A DNA stretch of 64,000 bases from Megachile rotundata (lineage: Eukaryota > Arthropoda > Insecta > Hymenoptera > Megachilidae), in contig NW_027473713.1 in assembly GCF_050947335.1 (NCBI RefSeq), forward strand, positions 62,001 to 126,000, read 5' to 3'. The notes under the pieces are model-generated. The model saw nothing but the letters and a program-made list of their open reading frames with translations. It did no database searches and was not told the origin of the DNA. A program made the translations under genes and the position numbers. This document shows, in pieces, positions 1 to 12,836 of the stretch. The first letter of the stretch is position 1. The number at the start of each line of letters is the position of its first letter.

Positions 1-79
1 CTAACTCATGTTATTAACCATATCATGCTAATATGATCGATAGAACGACAATTACTATACTTATTACACTCACTATTAT

Positions 80-162
80 CAATCTAACTCATATTATTAA
101 CCATATTATGCAGATATGATCGATATAACGACAATTACTATACTTATTACACTCACTATTAT
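80..162 (+). repeat. Reference monomer, type A (83 bp)
   Basis: A unit close to consensus, used as the numbering standard. From base 1: CAATCTAACTC (1-11), two CATATTAT copies 12 bases apart (12-19 and 23-30 give CATATTATT and CATATTATG), GCAGATATG (31-39), ATCGAT palindrome (40-45), ACGACAATTACTATAC (49-64), then a TTATTACACTCACTATTAT tail. About 22 of 83 bases are G or C. CATAT (23-27) and ATATG (35-39) form a 5-bp dyad around a 7-base loop. Type A is defined by TTAACC at 18-23 together with GCAG at 31-34. This particular copy has GATATAACG instead of the usual GATAGAACG. No match to the mammalian CENP-B box pattern (TTCG then CGGG) is seen on either strand. Confidence 0.95.
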
Positions 163-540
163 CAATCTATCTCATATTATTAACCATATTATGCAGATAT
201 GATGGATAGCACGACATTTACTGTACTTATTACTCTTATTGTTATCAATCTAACTCATATTATTAACAATATTATGCAGATATGATCGATAGAACGACAA
301 TTACTATACTTATTACACTCACTATTATCAATCTAACTCATATTATTAACCATATTATGCAGATATGATCGATATAACGACAATTACTATACTTATTACA
401 CTCACTATTATCAATCTAACTCATATTATTAACCATATTATGCAGATATGATGGATAGCACGACATTTACTGTACTTATTACTCTTATTATTATCAATCC
501 AACTCATATTATTAACCATATTATGCAGATATGATCGATA

Positions 541-1967
541 GAACTACAATTAGTATACTCATTACTCTTATTATTATCAATCTAACTCATATTATTAGCC
601 ATATTATGCTTATATGATCGACAGAACGACAATTACTATATTCATTACACTCACTATTATCAATTTAACACATATTATTAACCATATTATGCTAATATGA
701 TCGATAGAACGACAATTACTATACTTATTACTCTCATTGTTATCAATCTAACTCATATTATTAGCCATATTATGCTTATGTGATCGATAGAACGACAATT
801 ACTATACTTATTACACACACTATTATCAATCTAACTCATATTATTAACCATATTATGCAGATATGATCGATAGCACGACATTTACTACACTTACTACTCT
901 TATTATTATCAATCTAACTCATATTATTAACCATATTATGCAGATATGATCGATAGCACGACATTTACTATACTTATTACTCTTATTATTATCAATCCAA
1001 CTCATATTATTAACCATATTATGCAGATATGATCGATAGAACTACAATTAGTATACTCATTACTCTTATTATTATCAATCTAACTCATATTATTAGCCAT
1101 ATTATGCTTATATGATCGATAGAACGACAATAACTATACTTATTACACTAACTGTTATCAATCTAACTCATATTATTAACAATAATATGCAGATATGATC
1201 GATAGAACTACAATTAGTATACTCCTTACTCTTATTATTATCAATCTAACTCATATTATCAGCCATATTAAGCTTATATGATCGATAGAACGACAATTAC
1301 TATATTCATTTCCCTTATTATTATCAATCTAACTCATATTATTAGCCATATTATGCTTATATGATCGACAGAACGACAATTACTATACTTATTACACTAA
1401 CTGTTATCAATCTAACTCATATTATTAACCATATTATGCAAATATGATAGATAGAACGACAATTACTATACTCATTACTCTTATTATTATCGGCCCAACT
1501 CATATTATTAGCCATATTATGCTTATATGATCGACAGAACGACAATTACTATACTCATTACACTTACTATTATCAATCTAACTCATATTATTAACCATAT
1601 TATGCTCATATGATCGATAGAACGACCATTACTATACTTATTACTCTCATTGTTATCAATCTAACTCATATTATTAGCCATATTATGCTTATGTGATCGA
1701 TAGAACGACAATTACTATACTTATTACTCTTATTATTATGAATCTAACTCATATTATTAACCATATTATGCAGATATGATCGATAGCACGACATTTACTA
1801 TACTTATTACTCTTATTGTTATCAATCTAACTCATATTATTAACCATATTATGCAGATATGATCGATAGAACTACAATTAGTATACTCATTACTCTTATT
1901 ATTATCAATCTAACTCATATTATTAGCCATATTATGCTTATATGATCGATAGAACGACAATTACTAT
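541..1967 (+). repeat. Block X, copy 1
   Basis: About 17 monomers in fixed order. From 691 it matches block X copy 2 at an offset of 3986 bp (48 monomers plus 2 bases), and from 541 it matches copy 3 at 7141 bp. Shared rare markers are GCTAATATG at 691, the ACACACAC tail near 820, AATCCAACTC near 997, AACAATAATATG near 1179, AAGCTT at 1270, GATAGATAG near 1448 and TCGGCCC at 1490. The order diverges at 1968, where TATATTCATTTCTC replaces TATACTCATTACTC. Confidence 0.88.
1325..1407 (+). repeat. Reference monomer, type B (83 bp)
   Basis: Typical second-family unit: TTAGCC replaces TTAACC and GCTTATATG replaces GCAGATATG, two differences about ten bases apart that usually travel together across the array. 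This copy also carries GACAGAACG in place of GATAGAACG. The CATAT/ATATG dyad is kept. Types A and B are interspersed in varying order, not in strict alternation, so the basic period stays one monomer. Exceptions that mix the two (for example TTATAAGCC with GCTAATATG, or TTAACC with GCTTATATG near 2592) could be recombinants or independent changes. Confidence 0.9.
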
Positions 1968-2071
1968 ATTCATTTCTCTTATTATTATCAATCTAACTCA
2001 TATTATTCGCCATATTATGCTTATATGATCGATAGAACGACAATTACTATACTTATTACACTCACTGTTAT

Positions 2072-2153
2072 CAATCTAACTCATATTATTAACCATATTA
2101 TGCAGATATGATCGATAGAACTACAATTAGTATACTCCTTACTCTTTTATTAT
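2072..2153 (+). repeat. 82-bp monomer (private 1-bp deletion)
   Basis: The tail reads ACTCTTTTATTATC instead of ACTCTTATTATTATC, one base short. I see this deletion nowhere else, so it is either young or a sequencing/assembly error. The register resumes normally at 2154. Confidence 0.85.
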
Positions 2154-2461
2154 CAATCTAACTCATATTATTAGCCATATTAAGCTTATATGATCGATAG
2201 AACGACAATTACTACATTCATTTCCCATATTATTATCAATCTAACTCATATTATTAGCCATATTATGCTTATATGATCGACAGAACGACAATTACTATAC
2301 TTATTACTCTCATTATTATCAGCCTAACTCATATTATTAGCCATATTATGCTTATATGATCGATAGAACGACAATTACTATACTCATTACTCTTATTATT
2401 ATCAATCTAACTCATGTTATTAGCCATATTATGCTTATATGATCGATAGAACGACAATTAC

Positions 2462-3881
2462 TATACTCATTACTCTTATTATTATCAATCTAACTCATAT
2501 TATTAGCCATATTATGCAGATATGATCGATATAACGACAATTACTATACTTATTACACTCACTATTATCAATCTAACTCATATTATTAACCATATTATGC
2601 TTATATGATCGATAGAACGACAATTACTATACTGATTACTCTTATTATTATCAGCCTAACTCATATTATTAGCCATATTATGCTTATATGAACGATAGAA
2701 CGACAATTACTATACTCATTACTCTTATTATTATCAATCTAGCTCAGATTATTAACCATATTATGCTAATATGATCGATAGAACGACAATTGCTATACTT
2801 ATTACACTCACTATTATCAATCTAATTCATATTATTAGCCATATTATGCTTATGTGATCGATAGAAGGACAATTACTATACTTATTACTCTTATTATTAT
2901 GAATCTAACTCATATTATTAACCATATTATGCAGGTATGATCAATAGCACGACATTTACTACACTTATTACTCTTACTATTACCAATCTAACTCAGATTA
3001 TTAGCAATATTATGCTTATGTGATCGAGAGAACGACAATTACTATACCCATTACACTCACTGTTATCAATCTAACTCATATTATTAACCATATTATGCAC
3101 ATATGATCGATAGAACGACAATTACTATACTTATTACTCTTAATACTATTATGAATCTAACTCATATTATTAACCATATTATGCAGATATGATCGATAGA
3201 ACTACAATTAGTATACTCATTACTCTTATTATTATAAATCTAACTCATATTATTAGCCATATTATGCTTATATGATCGACAGAACGACAATTACTATATT
3301 CATTACACTCACTATTATCAATTTAACACATATTATTAACCATATTATGCAGATATGATCGATAGCACGACATTTACTATACTTATTACTCTTATTGTTA
3401 TCAATCTAACTCATATTATTAACCATATTATGCAGACATGATCGATAGAACTACAATTAGTATACTCCTTACTCTTATTATTATCAATCTAACTCATATT
3501 ATTAGCCATATTATGCTTATATGATCGATAGAACGACAATTACTATATTCATTTCCCTTATTATTATCAATCTAACTCATATTATTAGCCATATTATGCT
3601 TATATGATCGATAGAACGACAATTACTATACTTATTACACTAACTGTTATCAATCTAACTCATATTATTAACCACAATATGCAGATATGATCGATAGAAC
3701 TACAATTAGTATACTCCTTACTCTTATTATTATCAATCTAACTCATATTATTAGCCATATTAAGCTTATATGATCGATAGAACGACAATTACTATATTCA
3801 TTTCCCTTATTATTATCAATCTAACTCATATTATTAGCCATATTATGCTTATATGATCGACAGAACGACAATTACTATACT
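2462..3881 (+). repeat. Block Z, copy 1
   Basis: Run of about 17 monomers matching 9106-10691. The offset is 6644 bp up to 3199 and 6810 bp from there on, because copy 2 contains two additional monomers (166 bp). Shared markers include TATACTGATTACTC near 2629, GAACGATAGAACG near 2691, the 86-bp monomer at 3067, ATTATAAATC at 3231 and AAGCTT at 3762. Private differences are few, for example CGAGAGAACG near 3025 where copy 2 has CGACAGAACG. Confidence 0.85.
3067..3152 (+). repeat. 86-bp monomer, copy 1 (3-bp insertion)
   Basis: The tail reads CTTAATACTATTATG where the normal unit has CTTATTATTATG, three bases longer, with the insertion at 3141-3150. Preceded by a CCCATTACAC tail and containing GCACATATG, which makes an NdeI site. 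One of four copies, all between 3.0 and 11.8 kb. Confidence 0.92.
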
Positions 3882-4712
3882 TATTACACTAAGTGTTATC
3901 AATCTAACTCATATTATTAACCATATTATGCAAATATGATCGATAGAACGACAATTACTATACTCATTACTCTTATTATTATCGGCCCAACTCATATTAT
4001 TAGCCATATTATGCTTATATGATCGACAGAACGACAATTACTATACTCATTACACTTACTATTATCAATCTAACTCATATTATTAACCATATTATGCTCA
4101 TATGATCGATAGAACGACCATTACTATACTTATTACTCTCATTGTTACCAATCTAACTCATATTATTAGCCATATTATGCTTATGTGATCGATAGAACGA
4201 CAATTACTATACTTATTACTCTTATTATTATGAATCTAACTCATATTATTAACCATATTATGCAGATATGATCGATAGCACGACATTTACTATACTTATT
4301 ACTCTTATTGTTATCAATCTAACTCATATTATTAACCATATTATGCAGATATGATCGATAGAACTACAATTAGTATACTCATTACTCTTATTATTATCAA
4401 TCTAACTCATATTATTAGCCATATTATGCTTATATGATCGATAGAACGACAATTACTATACTCATTACTCTTATTATTATCAATCTAGCTCATATTATTA
4501 ACCGTATTATGCTAATATGATCGATAGAACGACAATTACTATACTTATTACACTCACTATTATCAATCTAATTCATATTATTAGCCATATTATGCTTATA
4601 TGATCGACAGAACGACAATTACTATACTTATTACTCTCATTATTATCAGCCTAACTCATATTATTAGCCATATTATGCTAATATGATCGATAGAACGACA
4701 ATTACTATACTT
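3565..4712 (+). repeat. Block W, copy 1 (18-monomer offset)
   Basis: Matches 5059-6206 at an offset of 1494 bp, exactly 18 monomers with no net indel. Shared markers are AAGCTT (3762 and 5256), TCGGCCC (3982 and 5476) and the rare ACCGTATTATG (4501 and 5995). Scattered substitutions (for example AAGTGTTATC near 3891 against AACTGTTATC) show it is not a fresh copy. It overlaps blocks X and Z, so the left arm has been rearranged by successive exchanges. Confidence 0.8.
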
Positions 4713-5953
4713 ATTACTCTCATTGTTATCAATCTAACTCATATTATTAGCCATATTATGCTTATGTGATCGATAGAACGACAATTACTATACTTATTAC
4801 ACACACTATTATCAATCTAACTCATATTATTAACCATATTATGCAGATATGATCGATAGCACGACATTTACTACACTTACTACTCTTATTATTATCAATC
4901 TAACTCATATTATTAACCATATTATGCAGATATGATCGATAGCACGACATTTACTATACTTATTACTCTTATTATTATCAATCCAACTCATATTATTAAC
5001 CATATTATGCAGATATGATCGATAGAACTACAATTAGTATACTCATTACTCTTATTATTATCAATCTAACTCATATTATTAGCCATATTATGCTTATATG
5101 ATCGATAGAACGACAATAACTATACTTATTACACTAACTGTTATCAATCTAACTCATATTATTAACAATAATATGCAGATATGATCGATAGAACTACAAT
5201 TAGTATACTCCTTACTCTTATTATTATCAATCTAACTCATATTATCAGCCATATTAAGCTTATATGATCGTTAGAACGACAATTACTATATTCATTTCCC
5301 TTATTATTATCAATCTAACTCATATTATTAGCCATATTATGCTTATATGATCGACAGAACGACAATTACTATACTTATTACACTAACTGTTATCAATCTA
5401 ACTCATATTATTAACCATATTATGCAAATATGATAGATAGAACGACAATTACTATACTCATTACTCTTATTATTATCGGCCCAACTCATATTATTAGCCA
5501 TATTATGCTTATATGATCGACAGAACGACAATTACTATACTCATTACACTTACTATTATCAATCTAACTCATATTATTAACCATATTATGCTCATATGAT
5601 CGATAGAACGACCATTACTATACTTATTACTCTCATTGTTATCAATCTAACTCATATTATTAGCCATATTATGCTTATGTGATCGATAGAACGACAATTA
5701 CTATACTTATTACTCTTATTATTATGAATCTAACTCATATTATTAACCATATTATGCAGATATGATCGATAGCACGACATTTACTATACTTATTACTCTT
5801 ATTGTTATCAATCTAACTCATATTATTAACCATATTATGCAGATATGATCGATAGAACTACAATTAGTATACTCATTACTCTTATTATTATCAATCTAAC
5901 TCATATTATTAGCCATATTATGCTTATATGATCGATAGAACGACAATTACTAT
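4677..5953 (+). repeat. Block X, copy 2
   Basis: Collinear with 691-1967 at an offset of 3986 bp and with 7832 onward at 3155 bp (38 monomers plus 1). The private GATCGTTAGAACG near 5269 distinguishes it. The sequence upstream of 4677 differs from that of the other three copies, so the block edge lies here. Nearly identical otherwise by eye. Confidence 0.87.
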
Positions 5954-6206
5954 ACTCATTACTCTTATTATTATCAATCTAGCTCATATTATTAACCGTA
6001 TTATGCTAATATGATCGATAGAACGACAATTACTATACTTATTACACTCACTATTATCAATCTAATTCATATTATTAGCCATATTATGCTTATATGATCG
6101 ACAGAACGACAATTACTATACTTATTACTCTCATTATTATCAGCCTAACTCATATTATTAGCCATATTATGCTAATATGATCGATAGAACGACAATTACT
6201 ATACTT
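5059..6206 (+). repeat. Block W, copy 2
   Basis: Partner of 3565-4712 (offset 1494 bp). It ends where ATACTTCTTACTC (near 6206) replaces ATACTTATTACTC. Its right half is also the start of block Y, showing that block boundaries are nested rather than aligned. Confidence 0.8.
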
Positions 6207-6472
6207 CTTACTCTCATTATTATCAATCTAATTCATATTATTAGCCATATTATGCTTATGTGATCGATAGAAGGACAATTACTATACTTATTACTCTTAT
6301 TATTATGAATCTAACTCATATTATTAACCATATTATGCAGGTATGATCAATAGCACGACATTTACTACACTTATTACTCTTACTATTACCAATCTAACTC
6401 AGATTATTAGCAATATTATGCTTATGTGATCGACAGAACGACAATTACTATACCCATTACACTCACTGTTAT

Positions 6473-6558
6473 CAATCTAACTCATATTATTAACCATATT
6501 ATGCACATATGATCGATAGAACGACAATTACTATACTTATTACTCTTAATACTATTAT
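6473..6558 (+). repeat. 86-bp monomer, copy 2
   Basis: Same three-base longer tail (TAATACTATT at 6547-6556). It lies 3406 bp after copy 1, which equals 41 monomers plus the 3-bp insertion. Confidence 0.92.
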
Positions 6559-7222
6559 GAATCTAACTCATATTATTAACCATATTATGCAGATATGATC
6601 GATAGCACGCCATTTACTACACTTATTACTCTTATTATTATCAATCTAACTCAGATTATTAGCCATATTATGCAGATATGATCTATAGCACGACATTTAC
6701 TATACTTATTACTCTTATTATTATCAATCTAACTCATATTATTAGCCATATTATGCTTATATGATCGATAGAACGACAATTACTATATTCATTTCTCTTA
6801 TTATTATCAATCTAACTCATATTATTAGCCATATTATGCTTATATGATCGATAGAAAGACAATTACTATACTTATTACACTCACTGTTATCAATCTAACT
6901 CATATTATTAACCACATTATGCAAATATGATCGATAGAACGACAATCACTATACTCATTACTCTTATTATTATCAGCCTAACTCATATTATAAGCCATAT
7001 TATGCTAATATGATCGATAGAACGACAATTACTATACTTATTACACTCACTATTATCAATCTAACTCATATTATTAACCATATTATGCAGATATGATCGA
7101 TAGAAAGACAACTACTGTACTCATTTCTCTCATTATTATCAATCTAACTAATATTATTAGCCATATTATGCTTATATGATCGACAGAACGACTATTACTA
7201 TACTTATTACTCTCATTATTAT

Positions 7223-7304
7223 CAGCCTAACTCATATTATTAGCCATATTATGCTTATATGATCGATAGACGACAATTACTATACTAATTACTCTTATTA
7301 TTAT
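7223..7304 (+). repeat. 82-bp monomer with TAGACGAC (first of the lineage)
   Basis: GATAGACGAC replaces GATAGAACGAC, one A shorter. This is the leftmost of 20 such units; one later copy reads TAGACAAC (45573). It is typically followed by a unit with TACTGTACTCATTACAC and then one with CATGTTATTAACC, so the set of three monomers moves as a group. The shared deletion implies a single origin. Confidence 0.92.
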
Positions 7305-7470
7305 CAATCTAACTCATATTATTAGCCATATTATGCTTATATGATCGATAGAACGACAATTACTGTACTCATTACACTTATTATTATCAATCTAACTCAT
7401 GTTATTAACCATATCATGCTAATATGATCGATAGAACGACAATTACTATACTTATTACACTCACTATTAT

Positions 7471-7552
7471 CAATCTAACTCATATTATTAACCATATTAT
7501 GCAGATAGATCGATATAACGACAATTACTATACTTATTACACTCACTATTAT
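7471..7552 (+). repeat. 82-bp monomer (private 1-bp deletion)
   Basis: GCAGATAGATCG replaces GCAGATATGATCG. The otherwise identical partner in block Y copy 2 (near 12655) has the normal sequence, so this deletion arose after that duplication or is an assembly error. Confidence 0.85.
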
Positions 7553-7681
7553 CAATCTATCTCATATTATTAACCATATTATGCAGATATGATGGATAGC
7601 ACGACATTTACTGTACTTATTACTCTTATTGTTATCAATCTAACTCATATTATTAACAATATTATGCAGATATGATCGATA

Positions 7682-9095
7682 GAACTACAATTAGTATACT
7701 CATTACTCTTATTATTATCAATCTAACTCATATTATTAGCCATATTATGCTTATATGATCGACAGAACGACAATTACTATATTCATTACACTCACTATTA
7801 TCAATTTAACACATATTATTAACCATATTATGCTAATATGATCGATAGAACGACAATTACTATACTTATTACTCTCATTGTTATCAATCTAACTCATATT
7901 ATTAGCCATATTATGCTTATGTGATCGATAGAACGACAATTACTATACTTATTACACACACTATTATCAATCTAACTCATATTATTAACCATATTATGCA
8001 GATATGATCGATAGCACGACATTTACTACACTTACTACTCTTATTATTATCAATCTAACTCATATTATTAACCATATTATGCAGATATGATCGATAGCAC
8101 GACATTTACTATACTTATTACTCTTATTATTATCAATCCAACTCATATTATTAACCATATTATGCAGATATGATCGATAGAACTACAATTAGTATACTCA
8201 TTACTCTTATTATTATCAATCTAACTCATATTATTAGCCATATTATGCTTATATGATCGATAGAACGACAATAACTATACTTATTACACTAACTGTTATC
8301 AATCTAACTCATATTATTAACAATAATATGCAGATATGATCGATAGAACTACAATTAGTATACTCCTTACTCTTATTATTATCAATCTAACTCATATTAT
8401 CAGCCATATTAAGCTTATATGATCGATAGAACGACAATTACTATATTCATTTCCCTTATTATTATCAATCTAACTCATATTATTAGCCATATTATGCTTA
8501 TATGATCGACAGAACGACAATTACTATACTTATTACACTAACTGTTATCAATCTAACTCATATTATTAACCATATTATGCAAATATGATAGATAGAACGA
8601 CAATTACTATACTCATTACTCTTATTATTATCGGCCCAACTCATATTATTAGCCATATTATGCTTATATGATCGACAGAACGACAATTACTATACTCATT
8701 ACACTTACTATTATCAATCTAACTCATATTATTAACCATATTATGCTCATATGATCGATAGAACGACCATTACTATACTTATTACTCTCATTGTTATCAA
8801 TCTAACTCATATTATTAGCCATATTATGCTTATGTGATCGATAGAACGACAATTACTATACTTATTACTCTTATTATTATGAATCTAACTCATATTATTA
8901 ACCATATTATGCAGATATGATCGATAGCACGACATTTACTATACTTATTACTCTTATTGTTATCAATCTAACTCATATTATTAACCATATTATGCAGATA
9001 TGATCGATAGAACTACAATTAGTATACTCATTACTCTTATTATTATCAATCTAACTCATATTATTAGCCATATTATGCTTATATGATCGATAGAA
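7682..9095 (+). repeat. Block X, copy 3
   Basis: Collinear with copy 1 from 541 (offset 7141 bp), with copy 2 from 4677 (offset 3155 bp) and with copy 4 (offset 6313 bp). All marker variants of copy 1 are present, including AAGCTT at 8411 and TCGGCCC at 8631. It ends at about 9095, where GAACTAC replaces GAACGAC. Confidence 0.88.
8383..8465 (+). repeat. Monomer variant carrying a HindIII site
   Basis: Type B unit in which TATTATGCTTATATG reads TATTAAGCTTATATG, a single T-to-A change creating AAGCTT (here at 8411). The same change is seen 27 times, always at this monomer position and usually followed by a TTCATTTCCC tail, so the copies most likely descend from one event and spread with larger blocks. 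Copies are spaced exactly as the blocks predict (for example 17546, 20448 and 22769). Confidence 0.93.
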
Positions 9096-9105
9096 CTACA
9101 ATTAG

Positions 9106-10691
9106 TATACTCATTACTCTTATTATTATCAATCTAACTCATATTATTAGCCATATTATGCAGATATGATCGATATAACGACAATTACTATACTTATTAC
9201 ACTCACTATTATCAATCTAACTCATATTATTAACCATATTATGCTTATATGATCGATAGAACGACAATTACTATACTGATTACTCTTATTATTATCAGCC
9301 TAACTCATATTATTAGCCATATTATGCTTATATGAACGATAGAACGACAATTACTATACTCATTACTCTTATTATTATCAATCTAGCTCAGATTATTAAC
9401 CATATTATGCTAATATGATCGATAGAACGACAATTACTATACTTATTACACTCACTATTATCAATCTAATTCATATTATTAGCCATATTATGCTTATGTG
9501 ATCGATAGAAGGACAATTACTATACTTATTACTCTTATTATTATGAATCTAACTCATATTATTAACCATATTATGCAGGTATGATCAATAGCACGACATT
9601 TACTACACTTATTACTCTTACTATTACCAATCTAACTCAGATTATTAGCAATATTATGCTTATGTGATCGACAGAACGACAATTACTATACCCATTACAC
9701 TCACTGTTATCAATCTAACTCATATTATTAACCATATTATGCACATATGATCGATAGAACGACAATTACTATACTTATTACTCTTAATACTATTATGAAT
9801 CTAACTCATATTATTAACCATATTATGCAGATATGATCGATAGCACGCCATTTACTACACTTATTACTCTTATTATTATCAATCTAACTCAGATTATTAG
9901 CCATATTATGCAGATATGATCTATAGCACGACATTTACTATACTTATTACTCTTATTATTGTCAATCTAACTCATATTATTAACCATATTATGCAGATAT
10001 GATCGATAGAACTACAATTAGTATACTCATTACTCTTATTATTATAAATCTAACTCATATTATTAGGCATATTATGCTTATATGATCGACAGAACGACAA
10101 TTACTATATTCATTACACTCACTATTATCAATTTAACACATATTATTAACCATATTATGCAGATATGATCGATAGCACGACATTTACTATACTTATTACT
10201 CTTATTGTTATCAATCTAACTCATATTATTAACCATATTATGCAGACATGATCGATAGAACTACAATTAGTATACTCCTTACTCTTATTATTATCAATCT
10301 AACTCATATTATTAGCCATATTATGCTTATATGATCGATAGAACGACAATTACTATATTCATTTCCCTTATTATTATCAATCTAACTCATATTATTAGCC
10401 ATATTATGCTTATATGATCGATAGAACGACAATTACTATACTTATTACACTAACTGTTATCAATCTAACTCATATTATTAACCACAATATGCAGATATGA
10501 TCGATAGAACTACAATTAGTATACTCCTTACTCTTATTATTATCAATCTAACTCATATTATTAGCCATATTAAGCTTATATGATCGATAGAACGACAATT
10601 ACTATATTCATTTCCCTTATTATTATCAATCTAACTCATATTATTAGCCATATTATGCTTATATGATCGACAGAACGACAATTACTATACT
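9106..10691 (+). repeat. Block Z, copy 2 (with two extra monomers)
   Basis: Partner of 2462-3881. Between about 9844 and 10009 it has two monomers absent from copy 1, with GCACGCC and GATCTATAGCACG. The same pair follows the 86-bp monomer in block Y (near 6600 and 11750), so copy 1 has more likely lost them than copy 2 gained them. A private TTAGGCATATT occurs near 10064. Confidence 0.83.
9711..9796 (+). repeat. 86-bp monomer, copy 3
   Basis: TAATACTATT at 9785-9794. It lies 3238 bp after copy 2, which is 39 monomers plus 3 minus the two 1-bp deletions at 7267 and about 7505. Confidence 0.92.
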
Positions 10692-12836
10692 CATTACACT
10701 TACTATTATCAATCTAACTCATATTATTAACCATATTATGCTCATATGATCGATAGAACGACCATTACTATACTTATTACTCTCATTGTTACCAATCTAA
10801 CTCATATTATTAGCCATATTATGCTTATGTGATCGATAGAACGACAATTACTATACTTATTACTCTTATTATTATGAATCTAACTCATATTATTAACCAT
10901 ATTATGCAGATATGATCGATAGCACGACATTTACTATACTTATTACTCTTATTGTTATCAATCTAACTCATATTATTAACCATATTATGCAGATATGATC
11001 GATAGAACTACAATTAGTATACTCATTACTCTTATTATTATCAATCTAACTCATATTATTAGCCATATTATGCTTATATGATCGATAGAACGACAATTAC
11101 TATACTCATTACTCTTATTATTATCAATCTAGCTCATATTATTAACCGTATTATGCTAATATGATCGATAGAACGACAATTACTATACTTATTACACTCA
11201 CTATTATCAATCTAATTCATATTATTAGCCATATTATGCTTATATGATCGACAGAACGACAATTACTATACTTATTACTCTCATTATTATCAGCCTAACT
11301 CATATTATTAGCCATATTATGCTAATATGATCGATAGAACGACAATTACTATACTTCTTACTCTCATTATTATCAATCTAATTCATATTATTAGCCATAT
11401 TATGCTTATGTGATCGATAGAAGGACAATTACTATACTTATTACTCTTATTATTATGAATCTAACTCATATTATTAACCATATTATGCAGGTATGATCAA
11501 TAGCACGACATTTACTACACTTATTACTCTTACTATTACCAATCTAACTCAGATTATTAGCAATATTATGCTTATGTGATCGACAGAACGACAATTACTA
11601 TACCCATTACACTCACTGTTATCAATCTAACTCATATTATTAACCATATTATGCACATATGATCGATAGAACGACAATTACTATACTTATTACTCTTAAT
11701 ACTATTATGAATCTAACTCATATTATTAACCATATTATGCAGATATGATCGATAGCACGCCATTTACTACACTTATTACTCTTATTATTATCAATCTAAC
11801 TCAGATTATTAGCCATATTATGCAGATATGATCTATAGCACGACATTTACTATACTTATTACTCTTATTATTATCAATCTAACTCATATTATTAGCCATA
11901 TTATGCTTATATGATCGATAGAACGACAATTACTATATTCATTTCTCTTATTATTATCAATCTAACTCATATTATTAGCCATATTATGCTTATATGATCG
12001 ATAGAAAGACAATTACTATACTTATTACACTCACTGTTATCAATCTAACTCATATTATTGACCACATTATGCAAATATGATCGATAGAACGACAATCACT
12101 ATACTCATTACTCTTATTATTATCAGCCTAACTCATATTATAAGCCATATTATGCTAATATGATCGATAGAACGACAATTACTATACTTATTACACTCAC
12201 TATTATCAATCTAACTCATATTATTAACCATATTATGCAGATATGATCGATAGAAAGACAACTACTATACTCATTTCTCTCATTATTATCAATCTAACTA
12301 ATATTATTAGCCATATTATGCTTATATGATCGACAGAACGACTATTACTATACTTATTACTCTCATTATTATCAGCCTAACTCATATTATTAGCCATATT
12401 ATGCTTATATGATCGATAGACGACAATTACTATACTAATTACTCTTATTATTATCAATCTAACTCATATTATTAGCCATATTATGCTTATATGATCGATA
12501 GAACGACAATTACTGTACTCATTACACTTATTATTATCAATCTAACTCATGTTATTAACCATATCATGCTAATATGATCGATAGAACGACAATTACTATA
12601 CTTATTACACTCACTATTATCAATCTAACTCATATTATTAACCATATTATGCAGATATGATCGATATAACGACAATTACTATACTTATTACACTCACTAT
12701 TATCAATCTATCTCATATTATTAACCATATTATGCAGATATGATGGATAGCACGACATTTACTGTACTTATTACTCTTATTGTTATCAATCTAACTCATA
12801 TTATTAACAATATTATGCAGATATGATCGATAGAAC
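10633..12836 (+). repeat. Block Y, copy 2 (2.2 kb)
   Basis: Partner of 5483-7685, more than 99.5% identical by eye. It carries the 86-bp monomer (11623), TAGACGAC (12417) and the CATATCATG marker. After its end the sequence continues as at the window's left edge (CATGTTATTAACCATATCATG followed by AATCTATCTC), indicating a third partial copy of the same neighbourhood starting at position 1. Confidence 0.9.
11623..11708 (+). repeat. 86-bp monomer, copy 4
   Basis: TAATACTATT at 11697-11706, 1912 bp after copy 3 (23 monomers plus 3). It is the last 86-bp unit seen; none occurs right of 12 kb, although the neighbouring monomer types do. Confidence 0.92.

Larger units (their letters stand above)
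5483..7685 (+). repeat. Block Y, copy 1 (2.2 kb)
   Basis: About 26.5 monomers repeated at 10633-12836 with an offset of 5150 bp (62 monomers plus 4 bases), becoming 5151 bp after a private deletion near 7505. Reading the two copies side by side I find three differences: TATTATTAACC against TATTATTGACC near 6910, TACTGTACTC against TACTATACTC near 7115, and the 1-bp deletion. Shared rare markers are ACCGTATTATG (5995), the 86-bp monomer (6473), TTATAAGCC (near 6989), TAGACGAC (7267) and CATATCATG (near 7411). Confidence 0.9.
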
